The notes under the pieces were generated by a model. That model had not been told where the DNA came from. It worked only from the letters and a program-made list of their open reading frames with translations, and ran no database searches. Shown piece after piece: positions 43,180-51,937 of a stretch of DNA of 55,051 nucleotides. Positions within the stretch are counted from its first letter, which is position 1. Every line of letters starts with the position of its first letter. The DNA comes from an uncultured Pelagibacteraceae bacterium. GTDB lineage: Bacteria > Pseudomonadota > Alphaproteobacteria > Pelagibacterales > Pelagibacteraceae. The position numbers were made by a program, and so were the translations under genes. The stretch lies in the NCBI GenBank assembly GCA_902626045.1, contig CACODU010000002.1, positions 1-55,051 on the forward strand, in the 5' to 3' direction.

Positions 43180-43492
43180 AATTATTTATAATGATTATCA
43201 AGGAAATTCAAAAACCATTGAGGTAGATAATGGTCTATCGGTAATGGAAGGAGCAATCCAAAATGATATTCCGGGTATCGACGCTGACTGTGGTGGCGCA
43301 ATGGCTTGTGCAACTTGCCATGTTTATGTCAAAGAAAATTGGTTTAATAAATTACCTAAACCAGAAGATGCTGAAGTTGATATGATTGATATGGCATACG
43401 AACCAAAAAAAAATAGTAGGTTAAGTTGTCAAGTAATAGTGAGCGATGAATTAGATGGCTTAGAGGTTACGACACCAGAAAAGCAATCCTAA
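43172..43492 (+). CDS. [2Fe-2S] ferredoxin (adrenodoxin type)
   Basis: The 106-aa ferredoxin has the cluster motif 'DADCGGAMACATCHVYV' with a fourth Cys in 'SRLSCQVIVSDELDGLEV'. The spacing and the C-terminal segment fit the adrenodoxin/ISC-type group. It carries electrons in the cytoplasm. The gene shares one base with the reductase gene that follows, so the two are likely redox partners. In SAR11 this pair next to proteorhodopsin is a known arrangement (from memory). Confidence 0.95.
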   Translation: MPKIIYNDYQGNSKTIEVDNGLSVMEGAIQNDIPGIDADCGGAMACATCHVYVKENWFNKLPKPEDAEVDMIDMAYEPKKNSRLSCQVIVSDELDGLEVTTPEKQS

Positions 43493-44505
43493 TGAAAAAA
43501 ACAGACGTCATTATAATTGGAGCTGGACCAGTAGGTCTTTTTGCTGTTCATCAATTAGGCATAAAAGGACTTAAAGCTGTTGTTATAGATAATTTAGATA
43601 AGGCAGGCGGGCAATGTATTGAATTGTACCCAGACAAACCAATCTACGATATACCTGCAGTGCCTGAATGCACTGGTGAAGAACTAACAAAAAGATTGAT
43701 TGAACAAATAAAACCTTTCAAAACTGAATTATATCTAAACGAAAGAGTCGAGGAAGTTCATTCTGAAAAAGATTATTGGATTGTAAAAACAAATAACAAA
43801 CAAGAGTTTTTGGCTCCAAACATAATTATTGCGGGTGGAGTAGGTTCCTTCGAGCCTAGAAAAATTTCCTTAAAAGAATGCGAAAAATTTGAAGATAAAT
43901 CTGTATTTTATGCTGTAAGAAATAAAGATAATTTTAAAAATAAGAACATTTCAATTTTTGGCGGTGGTGACTCAGCTTTAGATTGGGCTTTAGAACTTTC
44001 AAAATTTTCAAAGATAACATTAATTCATAGAAGAAATGAATTCAGAGGCGCACAACATACACTAGCAGAAATAAGAAAATTAGAACAGGAGGGGAAGGTT
44101 TCTATAAAAACTCCTTGTCAAATTGAGTCTCTGGAAAATGAAAAAGAATTGAAATCAATAACCATTAAATACGATGATGGAAAAACCGAAAAAATTCCTA
44201 CTGATGTCATTCTTGGTTTTTTTGGTTTAATTATGAAACTAGGCCCAATTGCTGAGTGGGGATTAAATATGGATAAAAAAACCATTGAGGTTAATCCAAA
44301 GAATTTTGAAACTAATAAAAAAGGAATATTTGCTGCAGGCGATATTTGTAGCTATCCTGGTAAATTAAAATTAATTCTATCGGGATTTCACGAAGTTGCT
44401 CTCGCCTCTGTTGAGTGTTTTAAAAGAGCAAGACCTAATGAAAAATATAGATTTGAATTCACCACATCATCTAAAACAATTCAAGATAGGTTAGGTAAAA
44501 AGTGA
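43492..44505 (+). CDS. Ferredoxin-NADP+ reductase, thioredoxin-reductase-like type
   Basis: The 337-aa flavoprotein has an FAD site 'VIIIGAGPVGLFAVHQLG', 'GGQCIELYPDKPIYDIP', an NAD(P) site 'ISIFGGGDSALDWAL' followed by 'LIHRRNEFRGAQHT', and the C-terminal FAD segment 'GIFAAGDICSYPGKLKLI'. The thioredoxin reductase CxxC pair is absent, which identifies the TrxR-like FNR subfamily. It passes electrons between NADPH and the neighbouring ferredoxin. The stop overlaps the GST start (GTGA). Confidence 0.93.
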   Translation: MKKTDVIIIGAGPVGLFAVHQLGIKGLKAVVIDNLDKAGGQCIELYPDKPIYDIPAVPECTGEELTKRLIEQIKPFKTELYLNERVEEVHSEKDYWIVKTNNKQEFLAPNIIIAGGVGSFEPRKISLKECEKFEDKSVFYAVRNKDNFKNKNISIFGGGDSALDWALELSKFSKITLIHRRNEFRGAQHTLAEIRKLEQEGKVSIKTPCQIESLENEKELKSITIKYDDGKTEKIPTDVILGFFGLIMKLGPIAEWGLNMDKKTIEVNPKNFETNKKGIFAAGDICSYPGKLKLILSGFHEVALASVECFKRARPNEKYRFEFTTSSKTIQDRLGKK

Positions 44506-45128
44506 TTGAGTTACTTACCGCAGATACTCCTAACGGTAAGAAAATATCTATAATGCTAGAAGAGATTAAATTTGATTACAAAGTTACAAAAATAAATATT
44601 TTAAAAGATGAACAGTTTAAACCAGAATTTAAGAAGATAAGTCCCTTTTGTAAAATTCCTGTAATTATTGATCATAATGCGAAAGTAAGCTTATTTGAGT
44701 CAGGAGCAATACTAATTTATTTAGGGGAAAAAAGCGGTAAGTTTTATGATCAAAATCAAAGGACAGTCATCAACCAATGGCTGATGGGTCAAATGGCTTA
44801 TGTAGGACCGATGATAGGTCAACATCATCAATTTCATCACTATAATCCAGGTAAGAGCGAGTTTGGAGAAAAAAGATATTTTAAAATTACAGAAAGAATT
44901 TATACCGAGCTTGATGAGAGATTAAAACAATCAAAATTTCTTGCTGGAAATGATTACACCATCGCAGATATAGCAACCTTTCCTTGGATTGCCCGACATG
45001 AATGGCACGATATAGGTCTTAAAAAATTTGATGGTTTAAAAAGATGGTATGAGGAAATATCTAAAAGAGAGGCTGTTAAGAGAGGATATGATCTTTTAAA
45101 TAAAGGGGATGAAATTCCAAAAGCTTAA
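44502..45128 (+). CDS. Glutathione S-transferase, YfcG/YghU-like
   Basis: The 208-aa protein has an N-terminal thioredoxin-like domain starting 'MIELLTADTPNGKKISIMLEEI', with 'ISPFCKIPVIIDH' and 'LFESGAILIYLGEKSGKF', and a C-terminal helical domain 'FLAGNDYTIADIATFPWIARHEW'. The 'TPNGKK' start resembles the YfcG/YghU disulfide-bond oxidoreductase group. The start is GTG at 44502, overlapping the reductase stop by 4 nt; this coupling places it in the ferredoxin operon, possibly for oxidative-stress or thiol chemistry. Confidence 0.88.
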   Translation: MIELLTADTPNGKKISIMLEEIKFDYKVTKINILKDEQFKPEFKKISPFCKIPVIIDHNAKVSLFESGAILIYLGEKSGKFYDQNQRTVINQWLMGQMAYVGPMIGQHHQFHHYNPGKSEFGEKRYFKITERIYTELDERLKQSKFLAGNDYTIADIATFPWIARHEWHDIGLKKFDGLKRWYEEISKREAVKRGYDLLNKGDEIPKA

Positions 45129-45547
45129 TCATCTACAAAAATTTTCTCATCTCTTTCATGTCTTTCTTGAGCTTCTATAGATAGTGTTGCAACCGGTCTT
45201 GCCATTAGTCTTTTTAAACCGATAGGCTCACCTGTTTCCTCACAAAAACCATAAGTTCCATCTTTAATCCTTTTTAAAGCTGAATTAATTTTTGAAATTA
45301 ATTTTCTACTTCTATTTAAAGCTTTCATTTCAACAGTTTTGTCTGTGTAGGAAGATGCTTGATCAACGATGTCCGCAGAAGAAACATTATCGTCAGAAGA
45401 ATTTAACAAATTGCCTAAATTATTAGCTTTGATAATGTCTCTTTTCCAATTTAATAGTTCCTCTGTAAAAAATTTTTTGTGCTTTGCACACATATATTTT
45501 TCCTTTGAGGTTGGTGTATATTTTTTAGTAGTAGTTTTTTTTACCAT
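45125..45547 (-). CDS. dksA: DksA/TraR-family RNA polymerase-binding protein with degenerate zinc finger
   Basis: The 140-aa protein has the coiled-coil region (about 20-100) and the C-terminal finger 'GTYGFCEETGEPIGLKRLMARPVATLSIEAQERHE'. DksA binds in the RNA polymerase secondary channel and works with ppGpp in the stringent response. Classical DksA has four zinc cysteines; here only the first is present, the others being Thr, Ser and Ala-like positions. Cys-poor DksA variants are known and can work without zinc. It converges with the GST gene, overlapping by 4 nt. Confidence 0.9.
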   Translation of the reverse strand: MVKKTTTKKYTPTSKEKYMCAKHKKFFTEELLNWKRDIIKANNLGNLLNSSDDNVSSADIVDQASSYTDKTVEMKALNRSRKLISKINSALKRIKDGTYGFCEETGEPIGLKRLMARPVATLSIEAQERHERDEKIFVDD

Positions 45548-45621
45548 TTATTTGAATTCGGGCAGTATATGTTTGATTTTATCCGTGTCAATAGCTTATA
45601 AATTGTATTAATTTCATTGAA

Positions 45622-46998
45622 ATGATATTAAAAAAAAACATCAACAAACTATTTTACTTATTTATATTTTTCCATTTAATTCTATGGACATTGATACCTT
45701 CAATTTTTAATTTAAATCTACCGCTTGATACCATAGAAGCTTTAGCTTGGGGCAGTAATTTGGATTGGGGATTTAATAAACATCCACCATTTAGTGCTTT
45801 TGCAGTAGAATTTTTTTATCAGATATTTGGAAACAATGATTGGTCATATTATCTTTTAAGCCAAATTTTTGTAATTATATCTTTTTTTTTCGTATGGAAA
45901 TTTTCAAATAAAATATTTAAAGATAAAATATTTTCTTTACTATCAGTTTTAATTTTATCAGGAATTTATTTTTTTAATTTTACAACGCCTGAATTTAATG
46001 TAAATGTAAGCCAATTACCTTTCTGGGCTCTTTGTGTTTATTTTTTTTATAAAGGTATAAATTCAAATAAAAAAATTGATTGGGTTCTTTTTGGTGTTTT
46101 TTCTGCCTTGGGTTTTTTATCTAAATATCTTTTTATTTATCTGCTATTAGCATTTTTTATTTACTTTCTGATTAATTTAAAAAGATTTAAAAAAATAATT
46201 TCTAACTATTTTTTATCTATTATTATTTCATTAGTCTTATTAACACCTCATTTTTTATGGTTATTTCAAAATAATTTTATTACTATTTTTTATGGTTTAG
46301 ATAGATCAGGTTTATCAGAATTTAATATTTTAAATCATTTATTAAATCCATTAATTTTTTTAATAAAACAAATGTTAATTTTAATTCCTTTTTTTACAAT
46401 GCTTTTTGTAATTTTAAAAAAATTTCAATTTAAAATTAGCACAAAAAATAAAAAAACTTTTTTTCTTATTTCCATAAACTTAATTCCATTTTTATTAATT
46501 TTTGCTACCTCAGTAATTACTAGTGCAAACATACGAACTATGTGGATGACACCTTTTTATTTATTTTTAGGGGTTATGTTTATACACATATTTAAAAAAA
46601 ACATTGAATTAGAAAAAATTAAAAAATTTTATTACCTCTTTTTATTTTTCTTTATTTTATCCCCATCTATTTATCTTGGAATATCTATTGTTGATGAAAC
46701 AAAAAGAACTGATTATCCGGGAAAAGAAATTTCAAGATTAGTTCAAAATAAATGGAATGATAATTTTGTAAATGAAATTAAAATTGTTATTGGAGATGAG
46801 TGGTCAGCAGGAAATTTATCGTACCATTTAAATTCTAGACCAGTTTGGTTCAACAGTCTAAAAGATAAAACTGACTTGATTACAGATGATCAAGGCGTAA
46901 TTTATGCAGGTAATCCAACTGTACTCAAAAAAATATGTCCAGGTATTTTCGGAGAAATTAAACCAATTGGATATTGCATGATAGGTATAAAAAAATGA
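45622..46998 (+). CDS. Membrane glycosyltransferase, PMT_2/ArnT-like (GT-C fold)
   Basis: The 458-aa protein has about ten hydrophobic helices. The first large external loop carries the acidic GT-C motif 'LPLDTIEALAWGSNLDWGFNKHPPF'. A C-terminal non-membrane part follows after about residue 350 ('IGDEWSAGNLSYHLNSRPVW'). Such enzymes move sugars from polyprenyl-phosphate donors onto lipid A, glycans or proteins at the periplasmic face. The gene is followed by a GT2 enzyme through an ATGA overlap, and that GT2 might make the lipid-linked donor. Confidence 0.82.
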   Translation: MILKKNINKLFYLFIFFHLILWTLIPSIFNLNLPLDTIEALAWGSNLDWGFNKHPPFSAFAVEFFYQIFGNNDWSYYLLSQIFVIISFFFVWKFSNKIFKDKIFSLLSVLILSGIYFFNFTTPEFNVNVSQLPFWALCVYFFYKGINSNKKIDWVLFGVFSALGFLSKYLFIYLLLAFFIYFLINLKRFKKIISNYFLSIIISLVLLTPHFLWLFQNNFITIFYGLDRSGLSEFNILNHLLNPLIFLIKQMLILIPFFTMLFVILKKFQFKISTKNKKTFFLISINLIPFLLIFATSVITSANIRTMWMTPFYLFLGVMFIHIFKKNIELEKIKKFYYLFLFFFILSPSIYLGISIVDETKRTDYPGKEISRLVQNKWNDNFVNEIKIVIGDEWSAGNLSYHLNSRPVWFNSLKDKTDLITDDQGVIYAGNPTVLKKICPGIFGEIKPIGYCMIGIKK

Positions 46999-47867
46999 AA
47001 AAAATAATAATTTTAATTCCAGTTTTTAATGATTGGAAGTCTTTTCAAAAATTAATAGAAGAAATAAATAAAAACATCATAGATTTTGAAGATATCATTT
47101 TTGAATGTTTAGTAGTAAATGATGCCTCTACAATTGATAGACCAACGCTGATTAAACCAACTCACATAAATTCTTTAGAAATTTTAAACATGAAAAAGAA
47201 TAAAGGACATGCTAGGTGCAATGCTTTTGGCATAAGATATATATTTAAAAATAAAGAATTTGATAATCTTATATTAATGGACGGAGATGGAGAGGATAGG
47301 CCAGTTGAAATAAAAAGTTTAGTAAATTCAATTAAAAATGATCCAAAAAAATCAGTAGTTGCTAAAAGAATTCAAAGATCAGAAGGTGCTTTTTTTCAAA
47401 TGCTTTATCAAGTGCATAAATTAATTACATATATATTTACAGGAAAAAAAATTAATTTTGGAAATTATAGTATTTTAACAAAAGAAGATGTAGAAAAATT
47501 GCACACAAAAAATAGTTTATGGAGCAGTTTCTCAGGAACTGTAAAAAAAAATTTAAAGAATTTGAATGAAATTAATTCAATTAGAGGCTTAAGGTATTTT
47601 GGTCCTTCTCAAATGTCATTTTTAAAGCTAATAATTCATTCTTTTTCAATAATTGCAGTTTTTAAATATCAAGTATTTTTAAGGTCTTCCTTAATGGTAA
47701 TTTTAATTGCCAACTTAAATATGTATTTGGGCAGCACATCAATTTTATTACAGTTGTTGATAGTTATATTTAATTTATTAATTTTTACTATATCTTTAAG
47801 AGAGAATAAAAATGACTTAATAAATAGTCATGAAAATCTAAGAAATAAAGAAGTAATTAAACAATAA
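46995..47867 (+). CDS. Family 2 glycosyltransferase with C-terminal membrane helices
   Basis: The track starts at a TTG (46974); the ATG at 46995, overlapping the preceding stop (ATGA), gives 'MKKIIILIPVFNDWKSFQKL', the usual GT2 start, and 290 aa. 'CLVVNDAST' and the DxD-containing 'LILMDGDGEDRPVEI' are the nucleotide-sugar and metal sites. Two hydrophobic helices near the C-terminus (about 210-270) suggest a membrane-bound, polyprenyl-phosphate-type enzyme. Pairing with the GT-C gene upstream supports a two-step lipid-linked sugar transfer. Confidence 0.85.
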   Translation: MKKIIILIPVFNDWKSFQKLIEEINKNIIDFEDIIFECLVVNDASTIDRPTLIKPTHINSLEILNMKKNKGHARCNAFGIRYIFKNKEFDNLILMDGDGEDRPVEIKSLVNSIKNDPKKSVVAKRIQRSEGAFFQMLYQVHKLITYIFTGKKINFGNYSILTKEDVEKLHTKNSLWSSFSGTVKKNLKNLNEINSIRGLRYFGPSQMSFLKLIIHSFSIIAVFKYQVFLRSSLMVILIANLNMYLGSTSILLQLLIVIFNLLIFTISLRENKNDLINSHENLRNKEVIKQ

Positions 47868-47995
47868 TAAGTTGTAAAAAAAGTATTTAATAGAATCAAA
47901 AAGGAATCAAAACATGAACATTAGCACAAGATTTTGCTCTATTGTGGACAAGACCAAAGATGCGTAATGTAAAATTATTTTGAAAAAAAAGTTAT

Positions 47996-48358
47996 ATGAA
48001 ATTGTTAAAATGTCATTGTGGTGTTGTAGAAGCTGAAATTAAAGCTCCTGAAAATTTTGAAAGAATTTTACGTTGTAATTGTTCGCTTTGTAAAAGAAAA
48101 GGAGCAGTAATGGCTATGGTAAAAAATGAAGATTTTAAAATTACTAAAGGAACAAATAAATTAAAACTTTATCAGTTTCATACTAAAGTCGCGAAACATT
48201 ATTTTTGCTCGATATGTGGAATTTATACACATCATAACCCTAGATCTAACCCATCAATGACAGGTTTCAATTTGGGCTGTATCGACGAAATAGATACTTT
48301 TGATCTTAAAAATATTGAAGTAAATGACGGGCATCATCATCCATTAGATAAGAAATAA
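47996..48358 (+). CDS. GFA/CENP-V-domain zinc protein
   Basis: The 120-aa protein has the GFA-family zinc cysteine sets 'KCHCGVVEAEI', 'RCNCSLCKRKG' and 'FCSICGIYTHHNPRSNP'. The family is named after glutathione-dependent formaldehyde-activating enzyme, but most members have no proven function, so only the fold is claimed. It starts 128 nt after the GT2 gene and is followed within 2 nt by the kinase gene, so the two may be co-transcribed. Confidence 0.88.
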   Translation: MKLLKCHCGVVEAEIKAPENFERILRCNCSLCKRKGAVMAMVKNEDFKITKGTNKLKLYQFHTKVAKHYFCSICGIYTHHNPRSNPSMTGFNLGCIDEIDTFDLKNIEVNDGHHHPLDKK

Positions 48359-48360
48359 AA

Positions 48361-49278
48361 ATGGAAGTTAAAAGCTTTAATTATCAAAAAGTAAAAAAAA
48401 AATATTTAAAATTTCTTAATTCACAAGAAGTTATGTCTGAACCTTTTAGAGATAAAATAGGCCAGTTTAATAGATTTTATTTACCTATGAGTAAAATGAT
48501 AAATGATGAATACTTAAAAAAAAAGCAAACTAAAATAATTGGTTTAACAGGTGGCCAAGGAACTGGTAAATCAACAATTTCAAATATTCTTAAAATTATT
48601 TTAAAAGAAACCTATAATTTAGAAACAGTAATATTCTCAATTGATGATTTTTATAAAACTTTGCAAGAACGCAAAAAAATGTCAGAAAAGATAAGTAATT
48701 TATTTCTTACTAGAGGTGTTCCGGGAACTCACGATACTAAAATGTTATATCGGTGTTTAAAAAATTTAAAAAACAAAAAATTTAAAAAGATGAGCATTCC
48801 TAAATTTGATAAATCTATTGATGATAGATTGAAACAAAATAAATGGATAAAAGTAAAAAAAAAACCTAATATTGTTATTTTTGAGGGATGGTGTGTAGGT
48901 GTAGTATCACAAAAAAAAAAGGATTTAATTATCCCTGTAAATAAACTAGAAAAACAAAAAGATAAAAAAAAAATTTGGAGACGACAAGTTAATTTAGAGC
49001 TTAAAAAAAATTATAAAAAAATTTTTGATCTAATTGATAAATTAATTTTTTTAAAAGTGCCGAGTTTTAAATTCGTTTTTAGATGGAGATTATTACAAGA
49101 AAAAAAATTAAGAATTACTAGCAAAGGAAATAAGACTATGAATGATAAAGAAATTAAAAATTTTATTATGTACTACGAAAGACTTACTAAACATATGTTG
49201 AAAACCTTACCTGAAACAGCTGATACCGTAATTGGTATCGATAAAAAGCATAGACTAAAATCAATTAAATTTAATTAA
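48361..49278 (+). CDS. D-glycerate 3-kinase-like P-loop kinase
   Basis: The 305-aa protein has Walker A 'GLTGGQGTGKSTISNILKIIL', 'VIFSIDDFYKTLQERKKMSEKI', 'LFLTRGVPGTHDTKMLYRCL', 'IPKFDKSIDDRLKQNKW' and 'IVIFEGWCVGV', matching the plant/fungal-type glycerate 3-kinase (GLYK) family. It would phosphorylate D-glycerate to 3-phosphoglycerate, the end of the glycolate/photorespiratory-type route, which fits glycolate use by SAR11 (inference). It is very lysine-rich, like its neighbours. The tolC-like gene starts directly after its stop. Confidence 0.83.
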   Translation: MEVKSFNYQKVKKKYLKFLNSQEVMSEPFRDKIGQFNRFYLPMSKMINDEYLKKKQTKIIGLTGGQGTGKSTISNILKIILKETYNLETVIFSIDDFYKTLQERKKMSEKISNLFLTRGVPGTHDTKMLYRCLKNLKNKKFKKMSIPKFDKSIDDRLKQNKWIKVKKKPNIVIFEGWCVGVVSQKKKDLIIPVNKLEKQKDKKKIWRRQVNLELKKNYKKIFDLIDKLIFLKVPSFKFVFRWRLLQEKKLRITSKGNKTMNDKEIKNFIMYYERLTKHMLKTLPETADTVIGIDKKHRLKSIKFN

Positions 49279-50568
49279 ATGAAAAAATATATATTATTTT
49301 TTTTATTATTATTTTCATCAAATTATCTACAAGCTCAAGATAATTTGAAGTTTTATATTAAAAAAGCTTTAACTAACAATTTAAAACTTAATGCCGAAAG
49401 GAAAAATTTTGATGCTGCGAAACAAAGTAAAAATATCTCAAGAAGTGAGTTTTTACCAAGCATTACTCTCTCAGGAGATCAAACAAGTATTACATCGACA
49501 AATCGAACTAATCAAAGCGGTACTAGTCTAGCTGACTCTAATTCAGATCAAGAGAGCACAAAAATTTCAGTTGATCAAAAAATTTTCTCTGGTTTTAAAG
49601 GATTAAATACGTTTAAAAAAACTGAGCTTGAAACACAAAAGGCAGATTTATCTCTTAGAAAAGTTGAACAACAAACTATTTTAGATACTGCATCAGCATA
49701 TTTTGACTTAATATTTAAATCTAAGAATAAAGAGTTTAACTTATCAAATGTTAATCTATTTGAGAGACAAGTAGACTCCGATAACGCTAGACTTCAAAAA
49801 GGAGAAATTACCTTGACTGATCTAGCTCAATCTGAGTCCTCTTTAGCTGGAGCAAGAGCAAATCTAATAAAAGCCAAAACTGAATTGCTTACTTCAAAAA
49901 CAAATTTTGAGAGAGTTACTAGAGAAAATACACCTAATACAAAAAGTTTAAATGAAAAAGCTTTTTTGACGCTACCAAATTCTTTAAAAGAGTCTCTTCA
50001 ATCAGCTAATCTTAATAATATAGACTTACTGATTTCTAAATTAGATTATGAAATAGCCGTGAAAGAATTAAACATCGAAAAAGCGAGGTTATCTCCATCA
50101 GCTTCGCTTAATTATTCAAAATCAGAAAACAATGATTTTAGCTCAACTGTAGATGAAACTGATCAAGAAACTGTTAAAGCAACTATTACGTGGCCTATTA
50201 TTAAAGGTGGTGAAAATATTGCCTCAATAAAGAAATCTTCTTATAAAAAAGAGAGATATCAATTAATCTTACAAGATACAAAAATTAAAATTGATACTGA
50301 AATCTCTAATGCATGGTCAAAATATCGGTCATCTAAAAGTGTTTTAGAATCTACAAGGGCTCAGCTTAAAGCGGCTGAAATAGCAAATGAGGGTATTACT
50401 TTAGAATACGACTCGGGAAACACTAGAACTACTCTCGAATTAATTCAGTCTAGAAGCCTACTTTTAGATGCTAGAATCGCCTTTGCCAAATCTGAAAGAG
50501 ATTTCATGGTATCTCAATTTGAATTAGCTAAAAAGCTTGGGTCTCTATCTATTAAATCAATTAAATAG
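49279..50568 (+). CDS. tolC: TolC-family outer-membrane channel protein
   Basis: The 429-aa protein has a signal peptide ending near 'NYLQAQ' (residue 20) and the two-fold repeated outer-membrane efflux protein layout. 'KKALTNNLKLNAERKNFDAAKQSKNISRSEFLPSITLSG' starts the first half, and 'LDYEIAVKELNIEKARLSPSASLNYSKSENN' starts the second. 'ARLQKGEITLTDLAQSESSLAGARANLI' and 'YDSGNTRTTLELIQSRSLLLDARIAFA' are the matching helical segments. It forms a trimeric exit duct for type I secretion or efflux; no inner-membrane partner is adjacent. The ABC-2 exporter is about 30 kb away and need not be linked. Confidence 0.92.
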   Translation: MKKYILFFLLLFSSNYLQAQDNLKFYIKKALTNNLKLNAERKNFDAAKQSKNISRSEFLPSITLSGDQTSITSTNRTNQSGTSLADSNSDQESTKISVDQKIFSGFKGLNTFKKTELETQKADLSLRKVEQQTILDTASAYFDLIFKSKNKEFNLSNVNLFERQVDSDNARLQKGEITLTDLAQSESSLAGARANLIKAKTELLTSKTNFERVTRENTPNTKSLNEKAFLTLPNSLKESLQSANLNNIDLLISKLDYEIAVKELNIEKARLSPSASLNYSKSENNDFSSTVDETDQETVKATITWPIIKGGENIASIKKSSYKKERYQLILQDTKIKIDTEISNAWSKYRSSKSVLESTRAQLKAAEIANEGITLEYDSGNTRTTLELIQSRSLLLDARIAFAKSERDFMVSQFELAKKLGSLSIKSIK

Positions 50569-50593
50569 CTAATTTTACGCAATTTTTAATTTC

Positions 50594-50621
50594 TTGATAA
50601 AAAGAACAAAATGTGTACATT
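50594..50621 (+). promoter_or_regulatory. Likely recA promoter
   Basis: TTGATA (50594-50599) and TACATT (50616-50621) are spaced by 16 nt, 37 nt before the recA ATG, a reasonable sigma-70 pair. Inside it lies GAAC-N7-GTAC (50604-50618), one base off the alphaproteobacterial SOS box read on the other strand (GAAC-N7-GAAC). Whether LexA control exists in this organism cannot be judged here. Confidence 0.4.
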
Positions 50622-50658
50622 TATATCAATGATTCGAACTATAAAAAAAGGATAAAAT

Positions 50659-51762
50659 ATGACTAAAAATAACTTAAAAATCGTGAAAACAGACGACAAA
50701 AAACAAAAGGAATTAAAGGAAAAAAACAAGTCTTTAGAAGCTGCTATAAGCCAAATAGATCAAAATTTTGGTAAAGGGTCAGTAATGAGATTAGGTCAGC
50801 AACAAGCTTTAGATGTAGAAGCTATTTCTACTGGTTCATTAAGCTTAGATTTAGCCTTAGGAATAGGAGGCTTACCAAAAGGGAGGATTATCGAAATTTA
50901 TGGTCCCGAGTCTTCAGGCAAGACGACTTTAGCCTTACAAGTGGTTGCAGAAGCTCAAAAAGCTGGTGGTATATGTGCTTTTGTAGATGCGGAACATGCT
51001 ATGGATCCTCTTTACGCTAAGAAATTAGGTGTCAAAACTGAAGAACTTTTAATTTCACAGCCAGATACAGGAGAACAAGCATTAGAGATCACTGACACGT
51101 TAATTAAATCAGGCTCTATATCTGTCTTAGTTGTAGATTCAGTTGCAGCATTAACTCCAAAAGCTGAGTTGGAAGGTGAAATGGGCGATCATCACGTAGG
51201 TTTGCAATCAAGACTTATGAGTCAGGCTTTACGAAAAATCACTGGTTCAGTATCTAAATCTAACACAATGGTAATATTCATTAACCAAATTAGAATGAAA
51301 ATAGGAGTAATGTTTGGTAACCCAGAGACAACATCTGGAGGAAATGCACTTAAGTTTTATTCATCTGTAAGAATGGATATTAGAAGAATAGGTGCAATTA
51401 AAGAAAAAGATCAAATCATTGGTAACTCTACGAGAGTAAAAGTAATTAAAAACAAAGTTGCTCCACCATTTAAAGTAGTTGAATTTGATTTAATGTATGG
51501 AAAAGGGATCAGTAAGCTTGGTGAGTTAATTGATTTAGGTACCAAAGCAGGAGTGGTAGAAAAATCTGGCGCTTGGTATGCATATAAAGGAGAAAAAATA
51601 GGCCAAGGAAGAGAAAACGCAAAGGTTTATCTCCAAAAAAATCCTAACGTAGCTGTAGAAATTGAAAAGATCATTAGAGATCAAGCTTCTGCAATTAGTA
51701 AAGAGTTAGAGGGTAATCCTTCTCCTAACGAAAAAATTAGCGATAAAAAAGAAGAAGAATAA
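50659..51762 (+). CDS. recA: Recombinase RecA
   Basis: RecA (367 aa) forms ATP-dependent filaments on single-stranded DNA for strand exchange and SOS signalling. Motifs are '[42 protein letters not shown]' (Walker A), '[17 protein letters not shown]' (Walker B), '[22 protein letters not shown]' (loop L2 region) and the acidic C-terminal tail 'SDKKEEE'. The N-terminus has about 15 extra Lys-rich residues compared with E. coli. An inverted-repeat terminator follows 18 nt after the stop. Confidence 0.99.
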   Translation: MTKNNLKIVKTDDKKQKELKEKNKSLEAAISQIDQNFGKGSVMRLGQQQALDVEAISTGSLSLDLALGIGGLPKGRIIEIYGPESSGKTTLALQVVAEAQKAGGICAFVDAEHAMDPLYAKKLGVKTEELLISQPDTGEQALEITDTLIKSGSISVLVVDSVAALTPKAELEGEMGDHHVGLQSRLMSQALRKITGSVSKSNTMVIFINQIRMKIGVMFGNPETTSGGNALKFYSSVRMDIRRIGAIKEKDQIIGNSTRVKVIKNKVAPPFKVVEFDLMYGKGISKLGELIDLGTKAGVVEKSGAWYAYKGEKIGQGRENAKVYLQKNPNVAVEIEKIIRDQASAISKELEGNPSPNEKISDKKEEE

Positions 51763-51780
51763 TTCTTCTGCCATCATTTC

Positions 51781-51808
51781 AACGGGAGGTTTAAATAGAC
51801 CTCCCGTT
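51781..51808 (+). terminator. Terminator-like hairpin after recA
   Basis: AACGGGAGGT and ACCTCCCGTT form a perfect 10-bp stem with an 8-nt loop, 18 nt after the recA stop. The downstream T run is short (TTCTC), so termination strength is uncertain, but stability and position fit an intrinsic terminator. Confidence 0.8.
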
Positions 51809-51937
51809 TCTCATGAAATCTCAACTAAGAATTGTCTAAATCTATATTTAGTATCTAAAAAATTAGTGTCAAAAATACATGTGTACAATCTAACTCATTT
51901 TGGTTTTAATAAGTAATTGAGAACAAAAGGGGGAAAA

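Noticed and set aside
47914-47967. 17-codon ORF with a Shine-Dalgarno-like AAGGA between the GT2 and GFA genes
   Set aside because: The peptide 'MNISTRFCSIVDKTKDA' has no attenuator-like codon run, and no terminator or anti-terminator pairing was found next to it. Too short to support as a gene.
50604-50618. Possible LexA/SOS box in the recA leader (GAAC-N7-GTAC)
   Set aside because: It is one base off the alphaproteobacterial consensus, overlaps a likely promoter and shares ATGTGTACA with a non-SOS gene leader. Mentioned under the promoter but not claimed as an SOS site.
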